Shown here one piece after another: positions 45,231 through 55,439 of a stretch of DNA of 64,000 bases (position 1 is the stretch's first letter; each line of letters begins with the position of its first letter). The translations under genes and the position numbers were made by a program. Source of the stretch: Okapia johnstoni (taxonomy: Eukaryota; Chordata; Mammalia; Artiodactyla; Giraffidae); the NCBI GenBank assembly GCA_024291935.2, contig CM044320.1, positions 31,712,001-31,776,000 of the forward strand, read 5' to 3'. A model generated the notes under the pieces. That model worked only from the letters and a program-made list of their open reading frames with translations. It was not told the DNA's origin and searched no databases.

Positions 45231-45304
45231 GACATCTGCTCAAACTCTCAGGAAAGAGATAATCTTTTCTCTCTGGATTGTCATCTGTAAGGGCCAGATC
45301 AGAT
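45231..45304. repeat. Duplicated flank, right copy
   Basis: Counterpart of 44441-44518, with a few substitutions and a 1-bp deletion. Confidence 0.9.
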
Positions 45305-46384
45305 CATATCAGCTCAGTTCAGTCGCTCAGTTGTGTTCAACTCTTTGTGACCCCATGGACTATAGCACACCAGGCTTCCCTATCCAGCACCAACTCCCAG
45401 AGTCTACTCAAACTCATGTCCATAGAGTTGGTGATGCCATCCAAGGTGATCTCCTTGCAGTCCAAGGGGCTCTCAAAAATCTTCTCCAACATCACAGTTC
45501 AAAAGCATCAATTCTTCAGCACTCAGCTTTCTTCGTAGTCCAACTCTCACATCCATATATGACTACTGGAAAAACTATAGCTTTGACTAGGCGGACCTTT
45601 GTTGGCAAAGTAATGTCTCTGCTTTTAAATATGCTGTCTAGGTTGGTCATAACTTTTGTTCCAAGGGGCAAGTGTCTTTTAATTTAATGGCTGCAGTCAC
45701 CATCTGCAGTTATTTTGGAGCCCAAGAAAATAAAGCCCGTCACTTTTTCCATTGTTTCCTGACATATTTGCCATGGAGTGATGGGACCAGATGCCATGAT
45801 CTTTGTTTTCTGAATGTTGAGCTTTAAGCCAACTTTTTCACTCTTCTCTTTCACTTTCATCAAGAGGCTCTTTAGTTCTTCTTCGCTTTCTGCTATAAGG
45901 GTGGTGTTATTTGCATATCTGAGGTTATTGAGATTTCTCCCGGCCATCTTGATTCCAGCTTGTGCTTCGTCCAGCCCAGCATTTTACGTGATGTACTCTG
46001 TATATAAATTAAATAAGCAGGGTGACAAAATACAGCCTTGACGTACTCCTTGCCCAATTTGGAACCAGTGTGTTGTTTCATGTCCAGTTCTAACTGTTGC
46101 TTCTTCACCTGGATACAGATTCTCAGGAGTCAGGTCTGGTGGTCTGGTATTCCCATCTCTTGAGGAATTTTCCAGTTTTTTGTGATCCACACAGTCAAAG
46201 GCTTTGGCGTAGTCAATAAAGCAAAAGTAGGTGTTTTTCTGAAACTCTCTTGATTTTTCGATGATCCAACAGATGTTGGCAATTTGATCTCTGATTCCTC
46301 TGCCTTTTCTAAATCCAGCTTTAACACCTGGAAGTTCACAGTTCATGTACTGTTGAAGCCTGGCTTGGAGAATTTTGAGCATTG
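45305..46384 (-). mobile_element. BovB LINE with internal deletion (right member)
   Basis: Antisense, from 'gctcagttcagtcgctcagt' to the 'ttggagaattttgagcatt' edge at 46384. Compared with its neighbours it lacks the stretch between about 45442 and 45448 ('gatgccatccaag|gtgatctcc'), a deletion of roughly 200 bp relative to the left member. Confidence 0.92.
45684..46384 (-). pseudogene. BovB RT pseudogene with YANN
   Basis: Pieces include [54 protein letters not shown], and then [17 protein letters not shown], where both catalytic aspartates of YADD are asparagine. Also frameshifted. Dead copy. Confidence 0.9.
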
Positions 46385-46389
46385 AATTG

Positions 46390-46700
46390 AGATTCAGTAG
46401 GTGGTAGTGATAAAGGTGAGAGATAGTGACTGGACCAGTGTGGTCATAATAGAGCTGGAGAGAAGCCAACACATTTGAAATCTGTTTAGGAGATACAGTT
46501 GGAAGGATTGAGTAACTGATTAGATATGGGGGTCATGCGAAAAGGGAAGTGTCAAAAATATTGGCCATTTCTCTGCCTGAACATCTGAGGATGCCATTCA
46601 CAGAGATAGGAAACACCCAAGAAAGAATAGTTTTGGGCTAATGGTGAAAGGAGGTCTTTAGTTCAATTTTGCTCATGTTGAGTTTAGAGTTCCTGAAAGT
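46390..46700 (-). repeat. L2-like fragment (antisense)
   Basis: 'gatagtgactggaccagtgt', 'gagtaactgattagatatgg', 'ttttgctcatgttgagttta' continue the L2 order seen at 43.1-44.0 kb. The BovB block of 44.4-46.4 kb therefore probably interrupts one L2. Confidence 0.45.
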
Positions 46701-46814
46701 CACAGGTCTATTAACAGCACTATCATTCTGCTAATCACTGAGACTTGAAACTATTACCTTCTTTAACTTACGTCTCACTCTCATTTCTGAAACCCCAGAA
46801 AGACCTTAAGGTCT

Positions 46815-47640
46815 GCATTTAAAAAAAACAATTTTATTGAAGCATACTTTACCCCCAAAATTACATACATTGTATATGAACAGTACAATGAGTTGTGATA
46901 AATGCTCATGTCCATGTAACAATTGACACAATCAAGATACAGAACATTTCCAGCACCCCAAAATTTCCTCTGTTCTCTTTCCATATCTGTCACTTGTCCC
47001 CCTAATCCTTCATCCCAGGCAAACATCAATCTTCTCTTTATTGCTGTAGATTAAATTTACCTTTCCTAAAATCTTTCATGTAGATGAAAGTATCGAGTGT
47101 GTACTCTTTTATGTCTGGATCTTCCTACTTAGCATAATGTTTTTTGAGATTCACCAGTTTTATTGTTGAATTATTCCACTGTATGGATATACCATAGATT
47201 TGTTAATTCACTCTCCTGTTAATGAATATTTGACTTGTTTCCAGTTTTGGGCTTTCAGAAATGAAGGTGCTATATATTTGCCATGTACAGGTCTCTGCGT
47301 CATGCAGTTTTTATTTTTCTTGGGTAAATACCTAAGCGTTAGATTGCTTAGTCATATGGTAAGAATATGTTTGTTTAAAAGAGATTGCCACTGGTTTCAA
47401 AATGGCCGTACCTCCAGCAATGTATGAGAGATCCAATTGCTTGCACATTCTTGTCCATACTTGTTATTATTGTTCCTTCTAATTTTAGCTATCTTAGTGC
47501 GTGGTATTTCACTGTGGTTAAATTTGCATTCTCCTGATGATTAATGATGTTGAGTATTTTGCTCTTCTTTATTATTATTAAATGAAATGCTTATTTGCTC
47601 TTTGTAGATATACTTTGGAGGAGTGTCTGTTCAAATCCTT
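46815..47640 (-). repeat. Old L1M 3' end (antisense)
   Basis: 'caattttattgaagcatact', 'tgtaacaattgacacaatca' (3' UTR), then ORF2 C-terminal antisense phrases: 'gttgaattattccactgtat', 'gatataccatagatttgtta', 'gattgcttagtcatatggta'. No open frame. Confidence 0.75.
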
Positions 47641-47859
47641 TATTTTTAAAAAACACCTTTTTATTTGAAATAATTATGGGCTCATAGGAAGTTACAAAAA
47701 TAGTACAATAATTCTGATGTGTACTTGTCTTAGTTTTCCAATGTTGACATGTTATATAGTTTATAACATAGTATCAACACTAGGAAAATTATATTGGTAT
47801 TACTGTTAACAGACTTTATTCAGCTTTCATTTTTAATAAACCTACATTTATGTATGTGG

Positions 47860-47860
<1 letters not shown>

Positions 47861-47894
<34 letters not shown>
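47861..47894. repeat. (GT)n microsatellite, left
   Basis: TG dinucleotide run of about 34 bp on the left of a SINE. Confidence 0.93.
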
Positions 47895-47898
<4 letters not shown>

Positions 47899-48093
47899 CA
47901 TGTGTACTCAGTCGAGTCTGACTCTTGAGTGTAACAAGCTAGGCTCCTCTGACTGGAATTTTCCAGGCAAGAATACTGGAGTGGGTTGCCATTTCCTATA
48001 CCAGGAGATCATCCTGACCCAGAGATAGAACCTACGTCTCTTGCATCTCTTGTATTGGCAGGCAGATTCTTTACCACTGTGCCACCTGGGAAT

Positions 48094-48095
<2 letters not shown>
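47899..48095 (-). repeat. Bov-tA SINE within (GT)n
   Basis: Antisense copy with the BovB-like part partly lost ('tgagtgtaacaagctaggct') and a short 'cttgcatct' duplication near the B box. Flanked on both sides by GT repeats. Confidence 0.92.

Positions 48096-48153
<58 letters not shown>
48096..48153. repeat. (GT)n microsatellite, right
   Basis: About 29 uninterrupted GT units directly after the SINE head. Frames of CVCV repeats across it are artefacts. Confidence 0.95.
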
Positions 48154-48154
<1 letters not shown>

Positions 48155-48796
48155 TGTAGTCTATGCAGTTTTATCCTATGCAAAGATTTGTGCAATTGCT
48201 ACAGTGATCAAGATACAGAACTGTTCTATCACTGCAAAAGGACTCTCTCAAGCACACCCCATTACCCACCCCATCCGATCCACTGTCCCTATCCTTCAGT
48301 ACCAATGTTTGTCTTCTATGATTTTATCACTTTGAAAATATATAAAATCATATAGTGTCCAACCTTTTAAGATTAGCTTTTTCACTCGGCATAATTCCCT
48401 TGATATTTACACACATTGTGTCTCTCAGTAGTTTGATCCTTTTATATTATATGTATAGTATTTCATAATATGATGGATGCATCAGAGTTTTAACATTTAC
48501 TCATTGAAAAACATTTGGGCATTTGGGTTGTTCTAGTTTTTGGCTATTTGTAAAGCTGCTGTGAACATTTTTGTGTACAGATTTTTATGTAAACATGGGT
48601 TTTTATTTTAAATTTTGTATAAATGCCCAACAGTGCAGTTTCTGGGTTGTATGGTAAGTGCATGCTTAATTTCAGAAGATGCCAAACTATTTTCCAGAAT
48701 GGCAGCACCGTTTTGTATTCCTGCCAGCAATGTACAGGAAATCCAGTTTCTCTGCATTTTTGCCAATATTTGATATTGTCATGTTTCTTTTCTATT

Positions 48797-48823
48797 TCTT
48801 TCCTTCCTTCCTTCCCTCCCTCC
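48797..48823. repeat. (TTCC)n/(CCCT)n microsatellite
   Basis: TTTCCTTCCTTCCTTCC followed by CTCCCTCC, inside old L1. Confidence 0.85.
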
Positions 48824-50815
48824 AGGATTTTTTGTCTTTTTCTTTCATCTGGCTTAATAGGTATATAGTGATATTGCCATATTTTTAATTGAGTTGTTTG
48901 TCTTGTTGACTTAAAAGTGTTCTTTATACACTTTGAATGTATGTCTTTTATGAGATATGTTTTTCAAACATTTTTTCCAGTTTGTGGTTTGTCTACTTAC
49001 CTTCTTAATATCTTTTAAAGAGTAAAGGTCTTCAATTTTGACAAAGTCCAATTTATAAATTTTAATTCTTTTTTGATGATTTTTCCTGTCATATCTAAGA
49101 ACTCTTTGCTTAACTCAGGGTCAAATGATAGTCTCCTATTTTTTTTTCCTTATACTTATATAGTCTTTGCTTTTATCTATATGCCTGTGATCCATTTTAA
49201 GTTTATTTTGATGCATACTATGAAGTATGGATTGAGGTCTGCATTTTTTTCTTGTGGATAGCCAGTCATTTCAATGCCATTCATTAAAGAGATTATCCTT
49301 TCCATACATAATTACTCTGGAAACTTTGTCAAAAATTGACCATATATGTATAAGTCAATTTCTTGACTTTATATTCTGTTTCATTGATCTGTGTGTTTTT
49401 TCTTTTATTATTATTATTATTTTCTGTATGTTTATTCTGATGCAAACACTACACTGTCTTGATTTTTCTAGCTTTATAGTATGTCTTAAAACCATGTAGC
49501 ATAAGCAACTTTGTTTTAATTTTCAAAATTGTCTCAGCCTATCTAGTTCCTTTGCATTTCTGTATAAATGAACTAGGATTTTGACTGAGATTGCCTTAAA
49601 TCTATCAATCAATTGGGGAGGCTTGACACTTCAGTAATATCGTGTCTTCCAAATCATGAACGTGATATGTCTCTCTGTTTATTTCGGTCTTCTTTAAATT
49701 TTCTAAACAATATTATGTAGTTTTCATATCAGTCTTTCACAATATTTGTTGATTCCTAAATAGTTCATATTTCTTAATGCTACTGTACAGTAAATATTAT
49801 TTAAAAATACTCAGTTCCAAATTGTTCATGGCTGTTACATAGCAGTTGACGTTTTACATATTTCCTGTGACATTACTAAACTCCCTTATGAGTTCATAGT
49901 TTTTGTTTTTCTTTAAGATTTTTAAAGATTTTCTACATAGGTAGTCATATGGTCAGAAAGAGACAGTTCTCTTTCAGCTTGACTATCTGTAGACTTTTTG
50001 TTTCTTTTCTTTCCTGATTGTACAGGTGGGGACATTCAGTACCATGTTACATAGAAGTGGTGAGATCTGATGTCACTGCCTTTCTCCAGATACATTTGCT
50101 GAGTTCATATTGCTATTAATTTATTAAACATTTTTGTATTAATATTCATAAGGAATATTAACTAGTAGTTTATTTTAACACTCTTGGTTTTTGGTTTCAG
50201 GGTAATGCTGACCTTATAAAACGAGTTGGGAAGTGCTCCCTCCTCCTCTGTTTACTAGAGGACCTTAGGTAGGATGGATATTAATTCACCATATCTGACA
50301 TTTTCTTTCTCGGAAGGTTTTCAATTTTAAATTCAATTCCTTTATTAGAATTATACCTACTCAGATTTTCAGTTTCATTTTTGAGTCAGTGTTGGTAATA
50401 GGAGTCTTTCAAGGAATTTATCCGTTTCATATAACTTGTTTATTGTCAAAAGTTTTGTGTAATTTTCCTATTACCTTTTCAATGTCTGTACCATCTGTAG
50501 TGAGTCTTCTGTTTTGTTTCTGATACAGTTAATTTCTGTGTTCTTTGTTAATTTCCTGATAAACTAAGCAAGAGGTTTGTAACTTTTTTCTTTTCAAATA
50601 ATTGTATTTCCCCAATTTTTAGTCTCTATTTCATTGACTTTCCCTGTTGTTTATTTTCGTTTTTATCAGTTTGATTTTTTCTGTTGCTTCTTTCCTTTTA
50701 TTATGATTTTAATTGCAATACTTTTAATTGATTAATGAGATTGGAAATTAGAACATCACATTGGACCTTTCTTCTATAAATTTAAAGCTGTAGATTTCTC
50801 TCCAAGCACTGCATT

Positions 50816-52065
50816 GTTGACATCACACTATTTTAAAAACTTGAAGTATAATTCATATACACTGGAATTTACTCCTTTGAAGCATGTAAATCAGTAGTTT
50901 TTAGTAAATTCACAAGGTTGACCAGTCATCACCACAATCTAATGCCAGAGTATTTCATTACTCCAAGAAGAATCCCTATGCCTCTTAGTGGTCACTTTTA
51001 TTTCCACCTTTCCTCTAGCAAACACTAATCAGTTGGACAGCATTTTGTTTACTATTCATCAATTGATTTACATGTTGATTGTATCCTCTGATTGTATCCT
51101 GGCTTTTATCAACAATGCTTCCATGAACATTCATGTACAAGTTTTTGTTTGAACATATGTTTTCAGTGCTCCTGAGTATATATCCAGGAGTGGAATTGCT
51201 GAATCATATGATAGTTCTAGATTTAGCATTTTGAAGAACTACCGAACTGCTTTCCGCAGTGCCTGCACAATTTTGCATTCCCATCCCCTCACTTTAGCTG
51301 TATTTGCTCTAATATAACTGCTTCCGCAGTGCCTGCACAATTTTGCATTCCCATCCCCTCACTTTAGCTGTATTTGCTCTAATATAACTGCTTCCGCAGT
51401 GCCTGCACAATTTTGCATTCCCATCCCCTCACTTTAGCTGTATTTGCTCTAATATAACTGCTTCCGCAGTGCCTGCACAATTTTGCATTTCCATCCCCTC
51501 ACTTTAGCTGTATTTGCTCTAATATAACTGCTTTCTGCAGTGCCTGCACAATTTTGCATTTCCATCCCCTCACTTTAGCTGTATTTGCTCTAATATAACT
51601 GCTTCCGCAGTGCCTGCACAATTTTGCATTTCCATCCCCTCACTTTAGCTGTATTTGCTCTAATATAACTGCTTCCGCAGTGCCTGCACAATTTTGCATT
51701 TCCATCCCCTCACTTTAGCTGTATTTGCTCTAATATAACTGCTTCCGCAGTGCCTGCACAATTTTGCATTCCCATCCCCTCACTTTAGCTGTATTTGCTC
51801 TAATATAACTGCTTCCGCAGTGCCTGCACAATTTTGCATTCCCATCCCCTCACTTTAGCTGTATTTGCTCTAATATAACTGCTTTCTGCAGTGCCTGCAC
51901 AATTTTGCATTCCCATCCCCTCACTTTAGCTGTATTTGCTCTAACATAAGGTATTTACATTTTTTATTATAGCCATCCTAGTGTGTATCAAGTGGTATCA
52001 CATTGTGGTTTGGATTTTCATTTCCCTAATGACTAATGATGTTGGATATCTTTTCTCTTACTCAA
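50816..52065 (-). repeat. Old L1M 3' end (antisense) carrying a minisatellite
   Basis: 3' UTR antisense ('cttgaagtataattcatata', 'accagtcatcaccacaatct'), ORF2 end ('tatccaggagtggaattgct'), then the tandem array, then antisense L1 again ('catcctagtgtgtatcaagt', 'cattgtggtttggattttca'). Confidence 0.75.
51250..51950. repeat. 70-bp minisatellite, 10 units
   Basis: Units start at 51250, 51321, 51391, 51461, 51531, 51602, 51672, 51742, 51812 and 51882. Seven are 70 bp and the ones beginning CTTTCCGCAG or CTTTCTGCAG carry one extra base. Each runs from CTTCCGCAGTGCCTGCAC to TTTGCTCTAATATAACTG. Units differ at a few sites only. The first unit's left part is ordinary L1 sequence, so the array grew from L1. 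Confidence 0.97.
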
Positions 52066-52663
52066 GGGGTGGTCAGCCTTTTTGCTTAATTGAGGCTTTC
52101 AGTTGATTGGGTAAGGCCCACCCACATTGGGGAGGACAATTTGCTTTACTCAGTCTACTGATATAAATGTTAATCTCATCCAAATACACTCTCATGCAAA
52201 TACCCAGAATAATGTTTGGCCACATATCTGGGCACCCTGTTACTCAGTCAAGGTGACACATAAAATTAGTCATCACACTCACCTTCAAGACTAGAGGCAT
52301 TAAGCTCCACCTCCTGGCTGGGAGAGTTTCTACAGATTTTTGACATTCTTCTTGCTATAAGGGAGATTTGTCACTTTTCCCCATTGAGTGAGTCTTTGTT
52401 CCTCACAACCAACCAAATGGGCCCTAACACCAGAAGGCCTGAAAGCCATGAAGGAGATAAATAGTCCTTTGGTGTGATATTTTAGATTAAATTTAAATCA
52501 TAGAAATGAAAAACTCCAGATCCCTTCCTCATACTTCATAGAATTCATTGTCTTTCTGGTGGCATTTGGTGAGGCAGACCTCCCACAATGGTATGTTCCT
52601 CACAGTTTATCATATTTACTGAGTAGCTGTTATGTTCCAAGGATGATGCTTGGCCTGAAACTA
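52066..52663. other. Non-coding; repeat-like left half
   Basis: 52075-52285 ('gttgattgggtaaggcccac', 'gtctactgatataaatgtta', 'gtcaaggtgacacataaaat') resembles a widespread old mammalian repeat that I cannot name with confidence. The rest is unassigned. Confidence 0.4.
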
Positions 52664-52858
52664 TGTCCCTGATGGCTCAGTGGTAAAGAATTCTCCTGCA
52701 ATGCAGGAGACCCACGTTTGATCCCTGAGTCAGGAAGATACCCTCAAATAGGAAATGGCAACTCATTCCAGTATTCTTGCCTAGGAAATTCCATGGACAA
52801 AGAAGCCTGTTGGGGTACAGTCCAAAGTGTTGCAAAGAGTCAGACACAACTGAGTGCA
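52664..52858 (+). repeat. Bov-tA SINE
   Basis: Sense copy from 'gtccctgatggctcagtggt' to 'cagacacaactgagtgcaga', more diverged than most. Confidence 0.93.
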
Positions 52859-52899
52859 GAATATCACATGATGCCCAGAAGTCCTGAATTCAAAGAATT

Positions 52900-53215
52900 A
52901 TAATCCAATGGGTCAAACAGAGGTTAGAATTAGAAGATTTGGGTTGAGTCCTGCTTATCACTTATTCTGACCTTAGGCAGGTTAATTAAAAAAAATTTTT
53001 TTGGCTGCACAGTGCAGCTTGCAGTAGCTTAGCTCCTGGACCAGGGATCAAACCTATGCCCTCTGCATTGGAAGCGTGGAGTCTTAATCGCTGGACCACC
53101 CCGGAAGTCCCCAAAATTCTTTGAATGTCAACTTCCTCATTTGTCAAAAGAATATGATGATAGTAGTAATAATGATAATAATAATAATAGTGATAATAAG
53201 AATACATTGTTCACA
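52900..53215 (+). repeat. MIR SINE, split by CHR SINE
   Basis: Left piece 'gggttgagtcctgcttatca' to 'ttaggcaggttaatt' and right piece 'caacttcctcatttgtcaaa' join as a sense MIR. The CHR SINE lies between. The right end runs into an (AAT/GAT)n tract at about 53157-53200. Confidence 0.65.
52988..53111 (-). repeat. CHR SINE
   Basis: Antisense: 'tttggctgcacagtgcagct', 'gaccagggatcaaacctatg', head ending 'ggaccaccccggaagtcccc'. Confidence 0.88.
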
Positions 53216-54255
53216 GGGTTCTAGTAACTAAATAAAATGGTATTTGTGAAGGAAAAGGTAGTTTTTAGATCGCTGCACAAATGCTGTTGTTCTCAGTAGC
53301 AACAGTAGGCAAGATAGGCAAGAATAAATGTCATTATCTCTAACTTCTGTGACTTTAACATAGTGATTAAGTATCTTGTGCAGAATCACACAGCCAGTTC
53401 TGTGTGCTGCTCACTTCAGAACACAGGTCTTTGCATTCTGTTGTTTCCATCCCACTGCACTGCAAGAACCTGATGCATTCCTGTTTCCAAGGGCAGCCTG
53501 TCTGTTTTTTAAATTTTGGAACACATAAAAAGGCGTAATATGAGATTTAAAAAAAAAACCTGGTTTGCATTTATCTTGGCAGCTCGAAGAAAACATATTT
53601 TTCTGGGCATGTTTAGAAATGGATGATAGTTTTTGATTCTTATCCATATCCTCCAGGCTTTCTTCGGGACACAAAGATTATCTTTGGGGTTCAGGAAGAC
53701 ATAATGTCATTTTATTTTTCAAATCCTCAGGGTGTTAGAAGTTTTGAGGCTTATTTTTCCATACTGCCCTTTCATTGTAGCTATTATTTTTTAATCTAAT
53801 ATTCATAATTCATTTTGTTGAAGAAGAGATTTCATTTTATGCCAATAAATATGTATGACTATTGGAAGAGGAAAAAAAATGCCTGAGCTGTTAATGCTGG
53901 CAAGAATTATAGGGTACAGTATAGTGAAATAGAATGTGGGGATTATATCACTGGGCTCCTCTGTAAAAACTACATGATTGAGAAGAAAATGGGAATCATC
54001 TTCTGCTGAAATTAATTAAGGAAATATCTTCAAAAGCATATTGGAAAAAGATAGTTAAAAGGACACAGTTTATTTTACTTGTAAAATCATAATCCTTTAT
54101 GGAAAATCTGGGTAAATAAACTTCAAAGTTTTGGCTTTGTTCAAGATTCCTTGACACGTTGGGTGGCTTGAAAAAATAAATTCACTGTCTGGAAATTAGA
54201 TTAATCACAGTTCATAACATTCTACTTGGTACTTGGGAGCTAATTATATTAATGA
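53216..54255. other. Non-coding; weak MIR core
   Basis: 53360-53410 has 'cttgtgcagaatcacacagc', a MIR-like core phrase. The rest is unassigned. Confidence 0.4.
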
Positions 54256-54400
54256 CCAGTGCTTATAATAAGATTACTATGGGCCAGACTATATGCTAAG
54301 CATTTAACTAGCTATTAACTCACTTAATCCTCTCCATACTTTGGGAAGTAAGTATAATTATTGTTTCTACTTTATAGATAAGAAGAAAATGTTCAGTGTA
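54256..54400 (-). repeat. MIR SINE fragment
   Basis: Antisense MIR order: 'tactatgggccagactatat', 'gctaagcatttaac', 'cacttaatcctctccatact', 'tttctactttatagataaga'. Confidence 0.65.
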
Positions 54401-54429
54401 TTATAATCATCTGTTTACATACTGATCTT

Positions 54430-54535
54430 TTCTTCTGGACATGAATTTATGAGGGTAGGGCTTGAATCCTCATATTATTCATCTCTCATGCTTAGCATAG
54501 AGTCTGGTTCATAGGCAGTCAATAAATGCAATCTA
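54430..54535 (+). repeat. L2 LINE 3' end
   Basis: 'gaatttatgagggtagggct', 'gcttagcatagagtctggtt' and 'aggcagtcaataaatgcaat' are the sense 3' end of L2. Confidence 0.65.
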
Positions 54536-54705
54536 ATCTATGCTTCAGGAACCCACTGTCTGTATGATGAATTGAAGTTTACTGTTTAGGCAAAATCAAA
54601 TAAGGATTTATTTGTGGATGAAGAAAGGAGAAAAAGAAATGTAAAAAGATATGAAAAGATAAGTAGTAACTGATATAAGATTTTAAGTAAAGGCAGAATT
54701 GTAAG

Positions 54706-54915
54706 TTGGGCTTCCTGGCTCAGTGGTAAAGAATCCGCCTGCCAATGCAAGAAACATGGGTTGAATCCCTGGGTCAGGAAGATCTCCTGGAGAAGGAAAT
54801 GGCAACCCACACCAGTATTCTCGCCTGGAGAATACCATGGACAGAGGAGCCTGGTGGGCTACAGTCCATAGGGTCTCAAAGAGTCAGACACCAACTAAAA
54901 TGACTTAGCACACAT
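54706..54915 (+). repeat. Bov-tA SINE
   Basis: Sense copy, head shortened ('gggcttcctggctcagtggt'). Confidence 0.94.
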
Positions 54916-55439
54916 GAACACAAAAGAGCTGTTTAAAACTATCTTAATGAGTCACAGGACATGTACAGTACAGTCTCACTTCGTTTTATTGTGCTTTACC
55001 TTAGTGCACTTTGCAGGTATGTATTTTTTTACAAATTGAAAATTGAATGTTTGTAGCAACCCTACATTGATCAAGTTCATCAGCACCATTTTTTTCCCAA
55101 CAGCATCTGCTCACTTTGTGTCTCTGGACACATTTTGGTAATTCTAGCAATATTTTAAGCTTTTCATTATCATCATATTTGTTATGGTGATCTGTGATCC
55201 GTGCTCTTTGATGTTACTATTGTAATTGTTTTGGGGCACCACAAACTGTGCCCATATCAGATGATGAACTTGATAAATGTGTGTGTGTGCTGACTGCTCC
55301 ACAGACAGGCCTTTCCCCCATCTCTCTCCCTCTCCTGGGGGCCTTCCTATTCCCTGACATACAACAGTATCGAAGTGAGGCCAATTAATAATTGTACAAC
55401 GCCCTCTAAGTGTTCAAGTGAAAGACAGAGTTACAGATC

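Larger units (their letters stand above)
47641..50815 (-). repeat. Old L1M (antisense), ORF2 region
   Basis: A second 3' end starts at 47645 ('acctttttatttgaaataat'), followed by antisense ORF2 phrases such as 'ccctttggcatttgggttgt'-like text at 48.5 kb, 'tttattttgatgcatactat' at 49.2 kb, and 'gtcttctgttttgtttctga' at 50.5 kb. Interrupted by a Bov-tA and (GT)n tracts at 47.86-48.15 kb. Decayed. Confidence 0.7.

Noticed and set aside
48041..48355. Cysteine-valine repeat protein
   Set aside because: Direct translation of the (GT)n microsatellite.
51250..51950. Regularly spaced repeats as a CRISPR array
   Set aside because: The repeats are contiguous 70-bp units without unique spacers, in a ruminant genome and derived from L1.
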